Shown one piece after another: positions 26,316 through 35,276 of a stretch of DNA of 64,000 nt. The translations under genes and the position numbers were made by a program. Positions within the stretch are counted from its first letter, which is position 1. Every line of letters starts with the position of its first letter. Origin of the DNA: Ravibacter arvi (GTDB lineage Bacteria > Bacteroidota > Bacteroidia > Cytophagales > Spirosomataceae); assembly GCF_039540405.1 (NCBI RefSeq), contig NZ_BAABEY010000036.1, forward strand, positions 737,656-801,655, written 5' to 3'. Under the pieces are notes generated by a model. The model saw only the letters and a program-made list of their open reading frames with translations. It was not told where the DNA came from and searched no databases.

Positions 26316-28667
26316 CTAAAAAGCTTGTTCGAGTTCGCTGGTAGTGAAAGCTTTTTCCCGACCGGAGAATTTTTTTCTTAAAGCTTCTACCTCTCCGGCC
26401 GAGACAGGTTCAGCGTTGTTTTGCCAGGATTTTCTTATGTAACTCAGCATTTGGGCGATCTGTTCGTTGGAAATAGCCGGATCATAACCAATGCCGGGCA
26501 TATCGCCGCTGATTTCAGGCGCCTGATACAACCGTTTGTTGACTGTCACGGGGCCCGTCAAACCAAACAGGACGATGCCCGTAAGGATGTCCTTGCGGCC
26601 GTTCACCCATTCAGACTGGTTGAGTGGCGGTGCGAGGCTCGGTATACCGTTGCCGTCCGCACCGTGACAGGTCTGACAAATCGTGTTATAAAACTCGGCG
26701 CCAAGGGGGTATTGACTGGCAAGCATGGCTTTGCTTTGACTGGCTGCCCGGCTTATCCCGTTCTGTATGGCTGCGTTGAGCTGCCTGACAATGATGCTCG
26801 CGGTATCACTTACCTGCAATGCCTGTAAAAATTTTTCTTCCTTTCCCTCGAGGTTGCTGATGACTGCGCCGGCCGTAAAAGCATCATCAGGCTGTTTCTC
26901 TGCCAGTTTTTTAAGCATATCGGCAGCAAATACCGGGTCATAGCCCGAGAGGGCGTGCATACTGAAAGCGAGGTAAGGAAATACGTCAGTCTGATTCTCC
27001 GCCAGTAATTTGCTCCAGATTTTTTCGAATGTTCTGAAATTATTTTTATCAAGGACAGAAGCTGTCAGGCCGAAAGCCATAGCCCGCATCCGGTAAGACC
27101 GGCTGTCATACAGCGGTAACACTTCTTCTGTTGAAATTTTCCCTAAACCTTCAAGGGTCCACAGGCAATGAATAATTTCGATTTCATTTTTACTGCTTGC
27201 CGCTACTTTTTTCAGTGCCGGTACGGAGCCCAATCTTTTTTGATCAACAAGCGTTTGTTGCGCATGGTCCCTGATCCAGCCGTTCGCATGGCCGAGCAGG
27301 GCTACGAGTTCCGCATCTGTGTCGGCGTTGACCGCAAGCGGGCGCGAAACGGCGCCTTTGGGCGTAATTTTGTAAATACGGCCGTTATTCAACGGATTTG
27401 TGAGTGATCGTTCCTGGATTTCTCCGCGCAGGTAGGGGGTAACATAGGTTTTGTGTTGAATAATGCCGCGTGCCATATCCAATACATACATCGCGCCATC
27501 CGGCGCGTCGCAAAGGGCTACCGGCCTGAAGCGTTCGTCGGTACTGGCCAGAAATTCGCGGCCGGTATACGCCTGCCTGCCCGGTGTCCGAAACCCCTGT
27601 TCGTCAATGATATTCCTTTTGATGAGATTCGCGGAAGGCTCCGGAACGAATACACTTGTCCGGTAGGCCGGATCAAAGAGATCACCGCGATAGACCAGCG
27701 GCCCGCAGGCGGCGGTAAAATTTACAAGACGCAGGCTGTCATCGAGAATACCGGGCATATAGCCGCGGTTTACACCGGGAGTGGGCCGTATAGGGTAAAC
27801 CCGGTTGTTGGCCACGATCGGGTTGTTGTAGCCGGCCAGGCGCTTTTGGTTCGCGTTCCAGTGCCCGAATCCCGGAAGAAAATTGTCCCCGAGCACGTTA
27901 GCAGAATTGTGGTTGTAGTAAAGCCTGCCCTGGTTGTCTTGCGAAATCCCCCATTGCCCGCGGAAATGCGTGTTTTCTATCTTCCAGCCGTCACCGTATC
28001 GCCGGTATCGTTTGGCCGACTTAGCGTTGTAAATCCAGTTGTCTACAGTTCGTAGCAACCCGTTTGGCTGATGCTCAACATTTCCGCCAACGGCATACAC
28101 CGAATCCACCAGTGTTCGTTTTCCCGGGCGATCGTTTTCTATCGGGTAGAACCACAGGTTGGGAGGTTCTGCAACCAGGAGACCATTGTCTACAAAACAA
28201 AGGGACCTGGGCAGGACCAGCGAATCAAGAAATATTTTCCGGCGGTCAGGACGGCCGTCGGAATCGGTGTCCTCCAGGATGACGATCCTTCCGTTGGGGC
28301 GGTCCTCCCCTGTACCGGAGACATCCGGCATATACCCGGTCATTTCCGCAATCCACATTCTGCCGCGTGCATCAAAAAGCATTGCTACCGGCGTCTGAAC
28401 CATTGGCTCGGATGCCACCAGCGAGATTTCAAACCCTTCCTCCAGCGTAAATTCTTTCAGCGACTGGCCGGCCGCAACAACCGGGGATTTAAGGAAGTCT
28501 TTCATCCAAGGGATGTCGGGCCTTTTATAGCCTTCGCCATCTTTTCCCGCCGTTTGCCCGGACGGCCCTTTTTGAGCAGTTTTACAATAATATAGGGTGG
28601 TAGTAAAAAGTACCGGGATCAAAAGAAAGAGACTCCGTATCCGTCTCCGGTTAGGTCGATCATTCAT
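26316..28667 (-). CDS. PVC-type membrane-bound dehydrogenase fused to cytochrome c
   Basis: 783 residues. An N-terminal membrane/signal segment (LFLLIPVLFTTTLYYC) places the protein at the periplasmic face, with the Cys after it a possible but atypical lipid site. Residues about 70-420 are the beta-propeller dehydrogenase-like domain of PVC/Bacteroidota proteins (LEEGFEISLVASEPMVQTPV, ILEDTDSDGRPDRRKIFLD). Residues about 440-650 are HEAT-like helices. The C-terminus (about 660-765) is a class I cytochrome c with heme motif C-Q-T-C-H and Met ligand in GDMPGIGYD. It likely oxidises a sugar or sugar derivative and passes electrons to heme. The substrate is unknown. The preceding MFS gene ends 61 bp upstream on the same strand, so both probably form one operon for uptake and oxidation. 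Confidence 0.85.
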   Translation of the reverse strand: MNDRPNRRRIRSLFLLIPVLFTTTLYYCKTAQKGPSGQTAGKDGEGYKRPDIPWMKDFLKSPVVAAGQSLKEFTLEEGFEISLVASEPMVQTPVAMLFDARGRMWIAEMTGYMPDVSGTGEDRPNGRIVILEDTDSDGRPDRRKIFLDSLVLPRSLCFVDNGLLVAEPPNLWFYPIENDRPGKRTLVDSVYAVGGNVEHQPNGLLRTVDNWIYNAKSAKRYRRYGDGWKIENTHFRGQWGISQDNQGRLYYNHNSANVLGDNFLPGFGHWNANQKRLAGYNNPIVANNRVYPIRPTPGVNRGYMPGILDDSLRLVNFTAACGPLVYRGDLFDPAYRTSVFVPEPSANLIKRNIIDEQGFRTPGRQAYTGREFLASTDERFRPVALCDAPDGAMYVLDMARGIIQHKTYVTPYLRGEIQERSLTNPLNNGRIYKITPKGAVSRPLAVNADTDAELVALLGHANGWIRDHAQQTLVDQKRLGSVPALKKVAASSKNEIEIIHCLWTLEGLGKISTEEVLPLYDSRSYRMRAMAFGLTASVLDKNNFRTFEKIWSKLLAENQTDVFPYLAFSMHALSGYDPVFAADMLKKLAEKQPDDAFTAGAVISNLEGKEEKFLQALQVSDTASIIVRQLNAAIQNGISRAASQSKAMLASQYPLGAEFYNTICQTCHGADGNGIPSLAPPLNQSEWVNGRKDILTGIVLFGLTGPVTVNKRLYQAPEISGDMPGIGYDPAISNEQIAQMLSYIRKSWQNNAEPVSAGEVEALRKKFSGREKAFTTSELEQAF

Positions 28668-28728
28668 TCAGCTCACTGGTTTCACAGAATATGGGAGAGC
28701 CAACTCCCGATTGGTTGTTTTCTATCAA

Positions 28729-30039
28729 TTATTTCTCTTTCAATACTTCCTCGACCGGCTTCATTTTTGAAGTAAGTAGCTGGATGATTCCCCAGGCAAC
28801 AAAATAGGCGAGCCCGCAGATGGTAAACAGGATGTTGTACCCCGCTCCGATATTGCCGATGGCCTTGTAGTGGTCCAGGAGTGAGCCGACCAGCAGCGGA
28901 AAAATAGTGGAACCGAGCGAACCCGCCATTCCGCCTATTCCTACTACGGAGCTGACGGAATTTTTGGGGATGATGTCCGAAACTACTGTCAGGATATTGG
29001 TGCTCCATGCCTGGTGGGCGGCGGCGGCGATACTAATAAGAATAACAACGGTCCAGATGTCGGTTGCGAATCGTATGAGCAGGATAGAAAGTACCACTAC
29101 GGCCACGATGAACAGCACGGTTTTCCGGGCTTTGAGTGCAGGCCACCCCCGCTTGATAAGCGATGATGAAAGGTATCCGCCGGCGATGCTGCCGAATGTG
29201 GTAAGAGAATACACCACGGCAAGGTGCATGCTGGGCTTTTTAAGATCGAGATCAAAAGTGGAGGCAAAATAGGAGGGGAGCCAGAAAAGGAAGAACCACC
29301 AGATGGGGTCAGTAAGCAGCTTTCCTACGATAAAGACCCAGGTTTGGCGAAGCCCGAGCAATTGGCTCCATTTAATTTTCTTTTCAGCGGCGCCCTGGGT
29401 TTCTACCGGTGGCTGGCCGGCATGGATAAGGTCGTATTCTGCCTGGGAAAGCCTCTTTTGTTTTGCAGGAACTTCGTAGTAAATCCACCAAAGTACCAGC
29501 CAGATGAAGCCCAGCGCACCGGTAATGACGAAGGCTTCTTTCCAGCCGAACGCGCCCAGAAGCCACGGAATCAAAATAGGGGCGATAATCGGCCCGATGC
29601 TGGTGCCGGAGTTGAAGATACCCGTGGCCAATCCACGTTCTTTCTGCGGGAACCATTCGGCAATTACCTTGACGGCAGCGGGGAAGTTACCGGCCTCACT
29701 GATCCCCAGCAACCCCCGGAAAGCAGCGAACCCAAATGTGGTTTTTGCAGCAGCGTGAAGCATGGCAGCGATGCTCCAGACGACTACCGAAACCGCATAG
29801 CCGATCTTGGAGCCGAGGCGGTCGATGAAATTGCCGAAAACCAGGAACCCCAGCGCATAACAGGCGGAAAAAATCATCACAATCCGGGCGTAGTCCGATT
29901 CCGTCCAGTTAAATTCCACCTCGAGGGTAGGCTTTAAAAAACCAATAATCTGGCGGTCAATGTAATTGATTGTGGTGGCGAAGAACAGCAATCCGCAGAC
30001 AAACCAGCGGTAATTTCCTGCCTTGGAAGAATTGGTCAT
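28729..30039 (-). CDS. MFS transporter, anion:cation symporter (ExuT-like) family
   Basis: 436 residues with 12 predicted helices. The N-terminus (FFATTINYIDRQIIGFLKP), the loop RLGSKIGYAVSVVVWSIAAM and the motif FRGLLGISEAGNFPAAVKVI are typical of hexuronate/glucarate-type symporters. EWFPQKERGLATGIFNSG is the conserved helix 4-5 loop. It should import a sugar acid or related organic anion with protons. The PVC-type dehydrogenase gene follows in the same direction and may act on the same substrate. No clear promoter was found in 30040-30177. Confidence 0.88.
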   Translation of the reverse strand: MTNSSKAGNYRWFVCGLLFFATTINYIDRQIIGFLKPTLEVEFNWTESDYARIVMIFSACYALGFLVFGNFIDRLGSKIGYAVSVVVWSIAAMLHAAAKTTFGFAAFRGLLGISEAGNFPAAVKVIAEWFPQKERGLATGIFNSGTSIGPIIAPILIPWLLGAFGWKEAFVITGALGFIWLVLWWIYYEVPAKQKRLSQAEYDLIHAGQPPVETQGAAEKKIKWSQLLGLRQTWVFIVGKLLTDPIWWFFLFWLPSYFASTFDLDLKKPSMHLAVVYSLTTFGSIAGGYLSSSLIKRGWPALKARKTVLFIVAVVVLSILLIRFATDIWTVVILISIAAAAHQAWSTNILTVVSDIIPKNSVSSVVGIGGMAGSLGSTIFPLLVGSLLDHYKAIGNIGAGYNILFTICGLAYFVAWGIIQLLTSKMKPVEEVLKEK

Positions 30040-30177
30040 GTTTGGTAAAATGTAAATCTGTTAGAAGACGTCCCTGTTTGGGACAGATATGGGTCTTTTT
30101 TATACAAGACGACAAACTAACTGATTTTATCCAAATTCATGCACCAATTTTTGATTAATTATAACCATCCCGTGGTC

Positions 30178-30678
30178 TTACCTGGCCCCCAGGTAGGGCA
30201 GCCAGTTCTCATTGGAGCTCCCGGAAAAGTCCCTGATAAACATCAGGAAGGTGGGTTTGAAAGGCGATTGTTTAAGCGACATTCCCGACTCTTCGGGAGA
30301 GAGATCGCCTTTTTGCGCATTGCATCGCTGGCATGCGGTAACCAGGTTGTCCCAGTTACTTTTACCGCCTTTTGATTTCGGGATGACGTGATCCAGGGTC
30401 AGGTGGTCTTTCGCTCCGCAGTACTGGCACGTACTCCTGTCACGTTTGAAAATGTTCTGTCGCGTCATAACCACTCCTTTATAGGGGCGGTGTACATACT
30501 TGTGCAGCCTGATGACGACAGGATAGAAATAGCATTGGGAGATTGAGCGCAGGAACTGATCTTCGGCCTGTGTTACCAGCTCGGCCTTGTTCAGGTAAAC
30601 CAACAAAAAAGCCTTCGGTACGGAGCAAATATTAAAGGCACTGTAATCCTGATTTAGTACTAACACTTTCGAACTCAT
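30178..30678 (-). CDS. HNH endonuclease family protein
   Basis: 166 residues. The C-terminal half holds a zinc-supported HNH domain: CQYCG, LTLDHVIPKSKGG (catalytic His in DHV), NWDNLVTACQRCNAQKGD. The N-terminal half (MSSKVLVLNQDYSAFNI) is shared with stand-alone HNH proteins conserved across Bacteroidota. These occur in core genome positions rather than in phages, and their cellular role is unclear. A TACCTGG/CCAGGTA inverted repeat overlaps the stop codon. Confidence 0.88.
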   Translation of the reverse strand: MSSKVLVLNQDYSAFNICSVPKAFLLVYLNKAELVTQAEDQFLRSISQCYFYPVVIRLHKYVHRPYKGVVMTRQNIFKRDRSTCQYCGAKDHLTLDHVIPKSKGGKSNWDNLVTACQRCNAQKGDLSPEESGMSLKQSPFKPTFLMFIRDFSGSSNENWLPYLGAR

Positions 30679-30701
30679 ACAACATCAAGGAGTTAGTTTC
30701 C

Positions 30702-30733
30702 TAAAGTTAAGATTTTTTTTCCCAACCCGACAA
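30702..30733 (-). promoter_or_regulatory. Probable promoter of the HNH gene
   Basis: On the minus strand TTG, 21 bp, TAACTTTA (one mismatch to TAnnTTTG), 24 bp from the ATG at 30678. Confidence 0.45.
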
Positions 30734-30786
30734 CAGTCGGAATTGAAATTAAAGAACACTTAACAGATGTCGGATGGATGCCAGGG

Positions 30787-31245
30787 CTAGAAATTGTTCC
30801 GGTCAGTCTCGCGTTTGACGTCGCGTTCCTTTATCGTATCGCGCTTGTCATAGAGCTTTTTCCCTTTGGCGAGCGCGATTTCTATTTTGGCCAGCCCCTT
30901 TTCGCTGCTGAAGATCCTGATGGGGATGATGGTCAGTCCCTGGTCCTTCAGTTTCGAGTCGAGCTTTTTTAATTCTCTTTTAGTGAGCAGCAGTTTGCGG
31001 TCCCTGAGCGGTTCGTGGTTGTAGTGGGTACCTTCCGTATAAGGTGAAATATGGAGGTTGCGAATGTAAAGTTCACCGTCCAGGAGAAGGCAATAGGCAT
31101 CCTGCAGGTTTACCTTTCCTTCACGGATTGATTTTATTTCCGTGCCGGTAAGGACCATTCCGGCCTCGTATTTTTCAAGAAAAAAATATTCGAAGCCGGC
31201 ACGCCGGTTGGCGATATTAAAGTTCCTGGCGATTTTCTCCGGCAT
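30787..31245 (-). CDS. smpB: SsrA-binding protein SmpB
   Basis: 152 residues, the usual length. It binds tmRNA and brings it to stalled ribosomes for trans-translation. Visible signatures are IANRRAGFEYFFLEKYEAGM, LTGTEIKSIREGKVNLQDAY, the central beta-barrel and a basic C-terminal tail (KGKKLYDKRDTIKERDVKRE) that occupies the decoding centre. It lies 36 bp downstream of accD on the same strand and is probably cotranscribed. The tmRNA gene itself is not in the window. Confidence 0.97.
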   Translation of the reverse strand: MPEKIARNFNIANRRAGFEYFFLEKYEAGMVLTGTEIKSIREGKVNLQDAYCLLLDGELYIRNLHISPYTEGTHYNHEPLRDRKLLLTKRELKKLDSKLKDQGLTIIPIRIFSSEKGLAKIEIALAKGKKLYDKRDTIKERDVKRETDRNNF

Positions 31246-31281
31246 AGATCAATTCATTAACGGGCGGGTTGCGGCTCCCCG

Positions 31282-32124
31282 CTACTGGATCATGTCGAGC
31301 AGCGAAGTAATTTTGCTTTTCAGTTCCTTGCGATCGACGATAAAATCGAGGAACCCGTGTTCAAGGACGAATTCCGCTTTCTGGAATCCTTTGGGAAGGT
31401 CCTTCCCGATGGTTTCACGGATTACTCTGGGGCCGGCAAAACCGATCAGCGCCCCTGGTTCGGAAATATTGAAATCGCCGAGCATGGCGTAGGAAGCGGT
31501 TACCCCCCCTGTAGTCGGGTCGGTCAATAGTGAGATATAAGGAACCCCGGCTTCCGATAGCAGGGCGAGTTTTGCGGATGTTTTGGCCATTTGCATCAAA
31601 GAAAGGCCGGCTTCCATCATGCGTGCACCGCCTGAACGTGAGATCATCAGGAAAGGAAGTTTTTTCTTGATGCTGTGATCGATTGCACGCGCGATTTTTT
31701 CCCCCACAACAGAGCCCATGGAGCCCCCGATAAAGCCGAAATCCATACAGGCAATTACCATTTCGCGCCCGTTTACTTTGCCGGTAGCGGTGCGAACCGC
31801 GTCTTTAAGACCGGTTTTTTGAATTGTGGCGTTGATTCTGTCCGGGTAGGCCTTGGTATCAACAAAGCCCAACGGGTCTGCAGAACGCATATCAGGATTG
31901 AGTTCCTTGAACTCACCCTCATCGAAAAGGATCTCGAAATAAATTTCCGACCCTATTTTGTCATGGTAATTGCAGTACGGACAGGTATAGGCGTTTAGTT
32001 TGTGCTCTCTGGCAGGAGTTACTTTTTTACATTCCGGGCATTTGTACCAGAGCCCGTCGGGTACCTCCCTTTTCATCTCCGTCGGAGTATTGATCCCCTT
32101 TTCCTTTCTAACAAACCAAGACAT
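31282..32124 (-). CDS. accD: Acetyl-CoA carboxylase carboxyltransferase subunit beta
   Basis: 280 residues, normal length. With AccA it transfers the carboxyl group from biotin to acetyl-CoA to make malonyl-CoA for fatty acid synthesis. The N-terminal four-Cys zinc ribbon (CPEC at about residue 29 and CPYC at about 52) and the crotonase-type core (SRSGGARMMEAGLSLMQMAK, LTDPTTGGVTASYAMLGD, GFAGPRVIRETI) are complete. A good promoter lies 26 bp upstream. smpB follows. Confidence 0.97.
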   Translation of the reverse strand: MSWFVRKEKGINTPTEMKREVPDGLWYKCPECKKVTPAREHKLNAYTCPYCNYHDKIGSEIYFEILFDEGEFKELNPDMRSADPLGFVDTKAYPDRINATIQKTGLKDAVRTATGKVNGREMVIACMDFGFIGGSMGSVVGEKIARAIDHSIKKKLPFLMISRSGGARMMEAGLSLMQMAKTSAKLALLSEAGVPYISLLTDPTTGGVTASYAMLGDFNISEPGALIGFAGPRVIRETIGKDLPKGFQKAEFVLEHGFLDFIVDRKELKSKITSLLDMIQ

Positions 32125-32149
32125 AACCGATTTTAGGTGTTTTGAGTGC

Positions 32150-32182
32150 CAAATATAGTTAGTTTTAGAGAAAGCCTGACAA
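32150..32182 (-). promoter_or_regulatory. Promoter of accD-smpB
   Basis: On the minus strand TTG, 22 bp, TATATTTG (exact TAnnTTTG), 26 bp from the accD ATG. Confidence 0.55.
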
Positions 32183-32221
32183 GCGCGCCCGGTTTTAAAC
32201 CAGAGGAGCTCCCGGCGATAA

Positions 32222-32839
32222 TCATCCTTTCAGGAATACGCTGTAGAGCAGCTGGCCGGCAATTGCCAGGAAGACCGCTCCTGTTACCCGGTTGAAAATG
32301 AGGATACGACGGGGGGTAAAAAGCCGCTGGAATCGTTTCGCAAAGTAGGCAATCAGGCTTTCGGTGACGAATACGCCCAGGAGACTGGCTGCGAAGAAAA
32401 TCAGGACCTGGTTGTGGTCGTAATGCAATGATGAGCGGACATAGGTGGCCAGTGTAACCCAACTGATGAAATTTACCGGGTTGAGACCGTTCAGCAGAAA
32501 TCCTGTGGTGAAATAGTAAACAAAATTTCCGACCCGCGTCGTTGGATACACCAGCTTGGGCTGGCCTTTCAGGATGTTGATGGATCCGAGCGCGGCCAGG
32601 AAAACAATCCCGGTTCCGCCAAGCCATTTTTCAAAATGCGGGATGTTGGGCAGGCTGGCAGTGCCGTAAATGGCGAAAAAGACAAATATGATGTCGCAAA
32701 TAATGACGCCGACCACTATTTTCAATGCATCTCTGAATCCATTGTCTACACTGGTTTGGACCAGTGAAAAAAAGACGGTCCCGAATGTGGAGCACAACAG
32801 GATACCGGTCAATATACCGAAAAGTGCAGCTGCTATCAT
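32222..32839 (-). CDS. LysE/RhtB-family exporter
   Basis: 205 residues with about six hydrophobic helices. The N-terminus (FGILTGILLCSTFGTVFFSL) occupies the place of the LysE consensus G-x-x-x-GP, though the Gly-Pro pair is not kept. Helix 4-5 (FYYFTTGFLLNGLNPVNFIS) keeps the NP motif common in the family. It probably exports amino acids or similar small metabolites. The NUDIX gene ends only 3 bp upstream on the same strand, so the two are likely one transcript. Confidence 0.8.
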   Translation of the reverse strand: MIAAALFGILTGILLCSTFGTVFFSLVQTSVDNGFRDALKIVVGVIICDIIFVFFAIYGTASLPNIPHFEKWLGGTGIVFLAALGSINILKGQPKLVYPTTRVGNFVYYFTTGFLLNGLNPVNFISWVTLATYVRSSLHYDHNQVLIFFAASLLGVFVTESLIAYFAKRFQRLFTPRRILIFNRVTGAVFLAIAGQLLYSVFLKG

Positions 32840-32842
32840 GCT

Positions 32843-33388
32843 CTAATAACCTTTCAGCCGCGCTACCATCAGGATGCCGCACACGGACAGCGAATCGGTA
32901 ATTTCCGAACGCATAACCATTTGTACAGCCTCGGAAATATGAATTTTCCGAACTTCTATTTCTTCCGTTTCTTCAGTTTCCTGTTCAAATTGCTGGAGGT
33001 CACCCGCCAGGAAAAGAAAACCCTCCTCATCAGTGGCCGAGTTGGAAGTATGGATTCTGCCCAGCTCCTGCCAGGTTCCGGCGACCAGCCCCGTTTCTTC
33101 CTTCAATTCTCTTTTTGCAGTTTCGAGGGGCGCTTCGTTCAAGGGGCCGCCTCCTTCGGGAATTTCCCAGCTATAGGCGTTGAGCGGATACCTGAATTGC
33201 CCTACCAGGTAAATGTTGTCTTCTTTGTCGACCGGTACGATGCCTATCGCTTTATTTTTGAACTTTACCACACCGTAGATTCCCTCGCTTCCCGTGGGCG
33301 TAATCACGTCGTGGTGCTCAAGCGACAACCAGGCGTTTTCATAGACGGTCTTTTCCCGCAGGGTCTTCCAGTTGTTTCCGTTGGACAT
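32843..33388 (-). CDS. NUDIX hydrolase (ADP-ribose pyrophosphatase-like)
   Basis: 181 residues from ATG 33388 (MSNGNNWKTL). The frame from 33451 adds an unlikely leader. The NUDIX box GGGPLNEAPLETAKRELKEE plus TG fits GX5EX7REUXEEXGU with all acidic metal ligands. The upstream sequence (WLSLEHHDVITPTG, VGQFRYP) is typical of ADP-ribose/GDP-mannose pyrophosphatases of the NudF/NudK group. It should hydrolyse nucleoside diphosphate-linked metabolites. It is followed by the LysE-type exporter. Confidence 0.9.
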   Translation of the reverse strand: MSNGNNWKTLREKTVYENAWLSLEHHDVITPTGSEGIYGVVKFKNKAIGIVPVDKEDNIYLVGQFRYPLNAYSWEIPEGGGPLNEAPLETAKRELKEETGLVAGTWQELGRIHTSNSATDEEGFLFLAGDLQQFEQETEETEEIEVRKIHISEAVQMVMRSEITDSLSVCGILMVARLKGY

Positions 33389-33568
33389 AGTGCTTTTGAT
33401 CCGAATGGTGTTTTTTGACGCAAAATAGTGCAATATAATGCTGCTCCCCAAGCAGAATTGACTAAACCGTGCTATTTTGGGCCGGGATAAGGATATTTTT
33501 AACAGCTACTTTACTTTTACCAATATTATGCTGCGTTAATGCGGTGTTCAACCTTTAAAACATCTAAT

Positions 33569-34504
33569 ATGTATTCATCACGTCGGGATTTTCTGAAAAA
33601 GGCTGGTTTCGCAGCATTGGGCGCTGGTATGATTCCGGGCCTTGCGTGCCAGGGTACTTCGAAAAAGCTTTTTTTCGAGATTGCATTGGCCGAGTGGTCG
33701 CTTCACCGGACTTTAAGGGAAGGGAAATTGACGAATCTTGATTTTGCAGCTACCGCTAAAAATGAATTCGGGATCAACATTATCGAATATGTTAACCAGT
33801 TTTTTAAAGACAAGGCAGAAGATGCGACCTATCTGAATGACCTTTTGCAAAGGTCCAAGGACAACGGCGTCAGAAATCACCTCATCATGATCGATGGTGA
33901 GGGCGGGCTTGGCGATACGGACGCCGCCGCGCGCAACAAGGCAGTGGAAAATCACTTTAAATGGGTAAATGCCGCCAAGCACCTGGAATGTGTAACGATT
34001 CGCGTCAATGCTTACGGTGAGGGTTCCGCGGAGGATGTATCGGCAGCGGCGATAGACGGTCTTGGTAAGCTCGGGGAGTTTGCTTCGAAATCGGGGATCA
34101 ATGTGATTGTGGAAAATCACGGGGGATATTCTTCCGATGGCGCCTGGCTATCCAACGTGATGAAGCAGGTAGGGCTGCCAAACGTAGGGACACTCCCCGA
34201 TTTCGGTAACTTCTGTATTGAAAGAAAACCGGATGACCATAATGTGTGCCTCAAAGAATACGACCGCTACAAGGGGACGCAGGAACTGATGCCGTTTGCC
34301 AAGGGAGTGAGCGCCAAAGCCCATAGTTTCGACGACCAGGGAAATGTGGTGGAAACGGACTACAATAAAATATTGACCATTGTTAAGGACAGCGGTTTCA
34401 GAGGGATTGTCGGGATAGAATATGAAGGCGACAAGCTGTCGGAATATGACGGCATCAAAGCCACCAAAAAGGCGCTGGAAAAAGCCGGAGCGGAAGTTAG
34501 TTAA
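33569..34504 (+). CDS. Tat-exported lipoprotein, sugar phosphate isomerase/epimerase-type TIM barrel
   Basis: 311 residues from ATG 33569. The longer frame from 33539 would put 10 residues before the Tat signal. The N-terminus has the twin-arginine motif SRRDFLKK, a hydrophobic stretch and a lipobox-like GLAC (Cys about residue 27), so the mature protein is probably a periplasmic lipoprotein. The rest matches the xylose-isomerase-like AP endonuclease 2 family (NVIVENHGGYSSD, VGTLPDFGNFCIE, GIVGIEYEGDKLSEYDG). His/Glu/Asp residues for metal binding are present. Such proteins, often with a Tat signal in Bacteroidota, isomerise or epimerise sugars. The substrate is unknown. The gene is followed by the REP-like array. 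Confidence 0.85.
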   Translation: MYSSRRDFLKKAGFAALGAGMIPGLACQGTSKKLFFEIALAEWSLHRTLREGKLTNLDFAATAKNEFGINIIEYVNQFFKDKAEDATYLNDLLQRSKDNGVRNHLIMIDGEGGLGDTDAAARNKAVENHFKWVNAAKHLECVTIRVNAYGEGSAEDVSAAAIDGLGKLGEFASKSGINVIVENHGGYSSDGAWLSNVMKQVGLPNVGTLPDFGNFCIERKPDDHNVCLKEYDRYKGTQELMPFAKGVSAKAHSFDDQGNVVETDYNKILTIVKDSGFRGIVGIEYEGDKLSEYDGIKATKKALEKAGAEVS

Positions 34505-35276
34505 CAGGGCCGTTATTCCGGACGGAACGTAGGAAAGCGGGGGATTTCTCAGGCGGGTCATCTCCGGGTGGCACTCCTACCGGACGGTCATCCCGACCGC
34601 AGTGGAGGGATCTCCCGGTCCCTGTACCAAACCCATTTCAACGGGCTTTTTTCTTGCAACAGGAGATCCTTCGACTCCGCTGCGCTCCGCTTCAGGATGA
34701 CCATCCGGCAGATGCGCTACCATTGACAACAACAGGTTTGGCGCCGCTCCGACCGGAGGGTCATCCCGACCGCAGTGGAGGGATCTCCCGCTCCCTGCAC
34801 CAAATCCATTTCAACGGGCTTTTTAGTACCAACAGCAGATCCTTCAGTTCCACTGCGTTCCATTCAGGATGACCATCCGGCAGATGCGCTAGCATTGACA
34901 ACAACAGGTTTGGAGCCGCACCACCCGGAGGGTCATCCCGAGCGCAGCCGAGGGATCTCCCGGTCCCCGTACCAAATCCATTTCAACGGGCTTTTTTCTT
35001 GCAACAGGAGATCCTTCGACTCCGCTGCGCTCCGCTTCAGGATGACCATCCGGCAGATGCGCTACCATTGACAACACGATGGATGGCTCCGCTCCAACCG
35101 GAGGGTCATCCCGACCGCAGCGGAGGGATCTCCCCCTCCCCGTATCCAATCCCTTTCAGAGGGAGTTTTTCTTGCAACAGGAGATCCTTCAGTTCCACTG
35201 CGTTCCATTCAGGATGACCATCCGGCCGATGCCCTCCGTCTGGCGTCCTATGGTTGTCGCCTCCGTCTGTCGTCGG
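34505..35276. other. Intergenic region between convergent genes, filled by REP-like units
   Basis: 772 bp between the TIM-barrel stop and the putative glycosyltransferase stop. Apart from a degraded lead-in (about 34540-34585, containing GGGTCATCTCCGG) and a short tail after 35225, it consists of the tandem array described separately. Open frames here are repeat translations. Confidence 0.7.
34586..35225. repeat. Four tandem units of about 173 bp, each with a REP-like inverted repeat
   Basis: Units start at 34586, 34759, 34931 and 35104 (intervals 173, 172, 173), and the last is truncated. Each has a left arm beginning GGTCATCCCGA and ending GGGATCTCCC, a spacer with CATTTCAACGGGCTTTTT, and a right arm beginning GGAGATCCTTC and ending TCAGGATGACC. 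The arms are complementary, so each unit could fold into a long hairpin. Then comes a 50-bp linker (CATCCGGCAGATGCGCTA...). Similar GGATGACC-type inverted repeats are widespread intergenic elements in bacteria. Tandem amplification with linker is less usual. Confidence 0.85.

Noticed and set aside
34586..35225. Repeat array resembling CRISPR at first sight
   Set aside because: Units are about 173 bp with near-identical linkers and internal hairpins. There are no short repeats with variable spacers and no cas genes.
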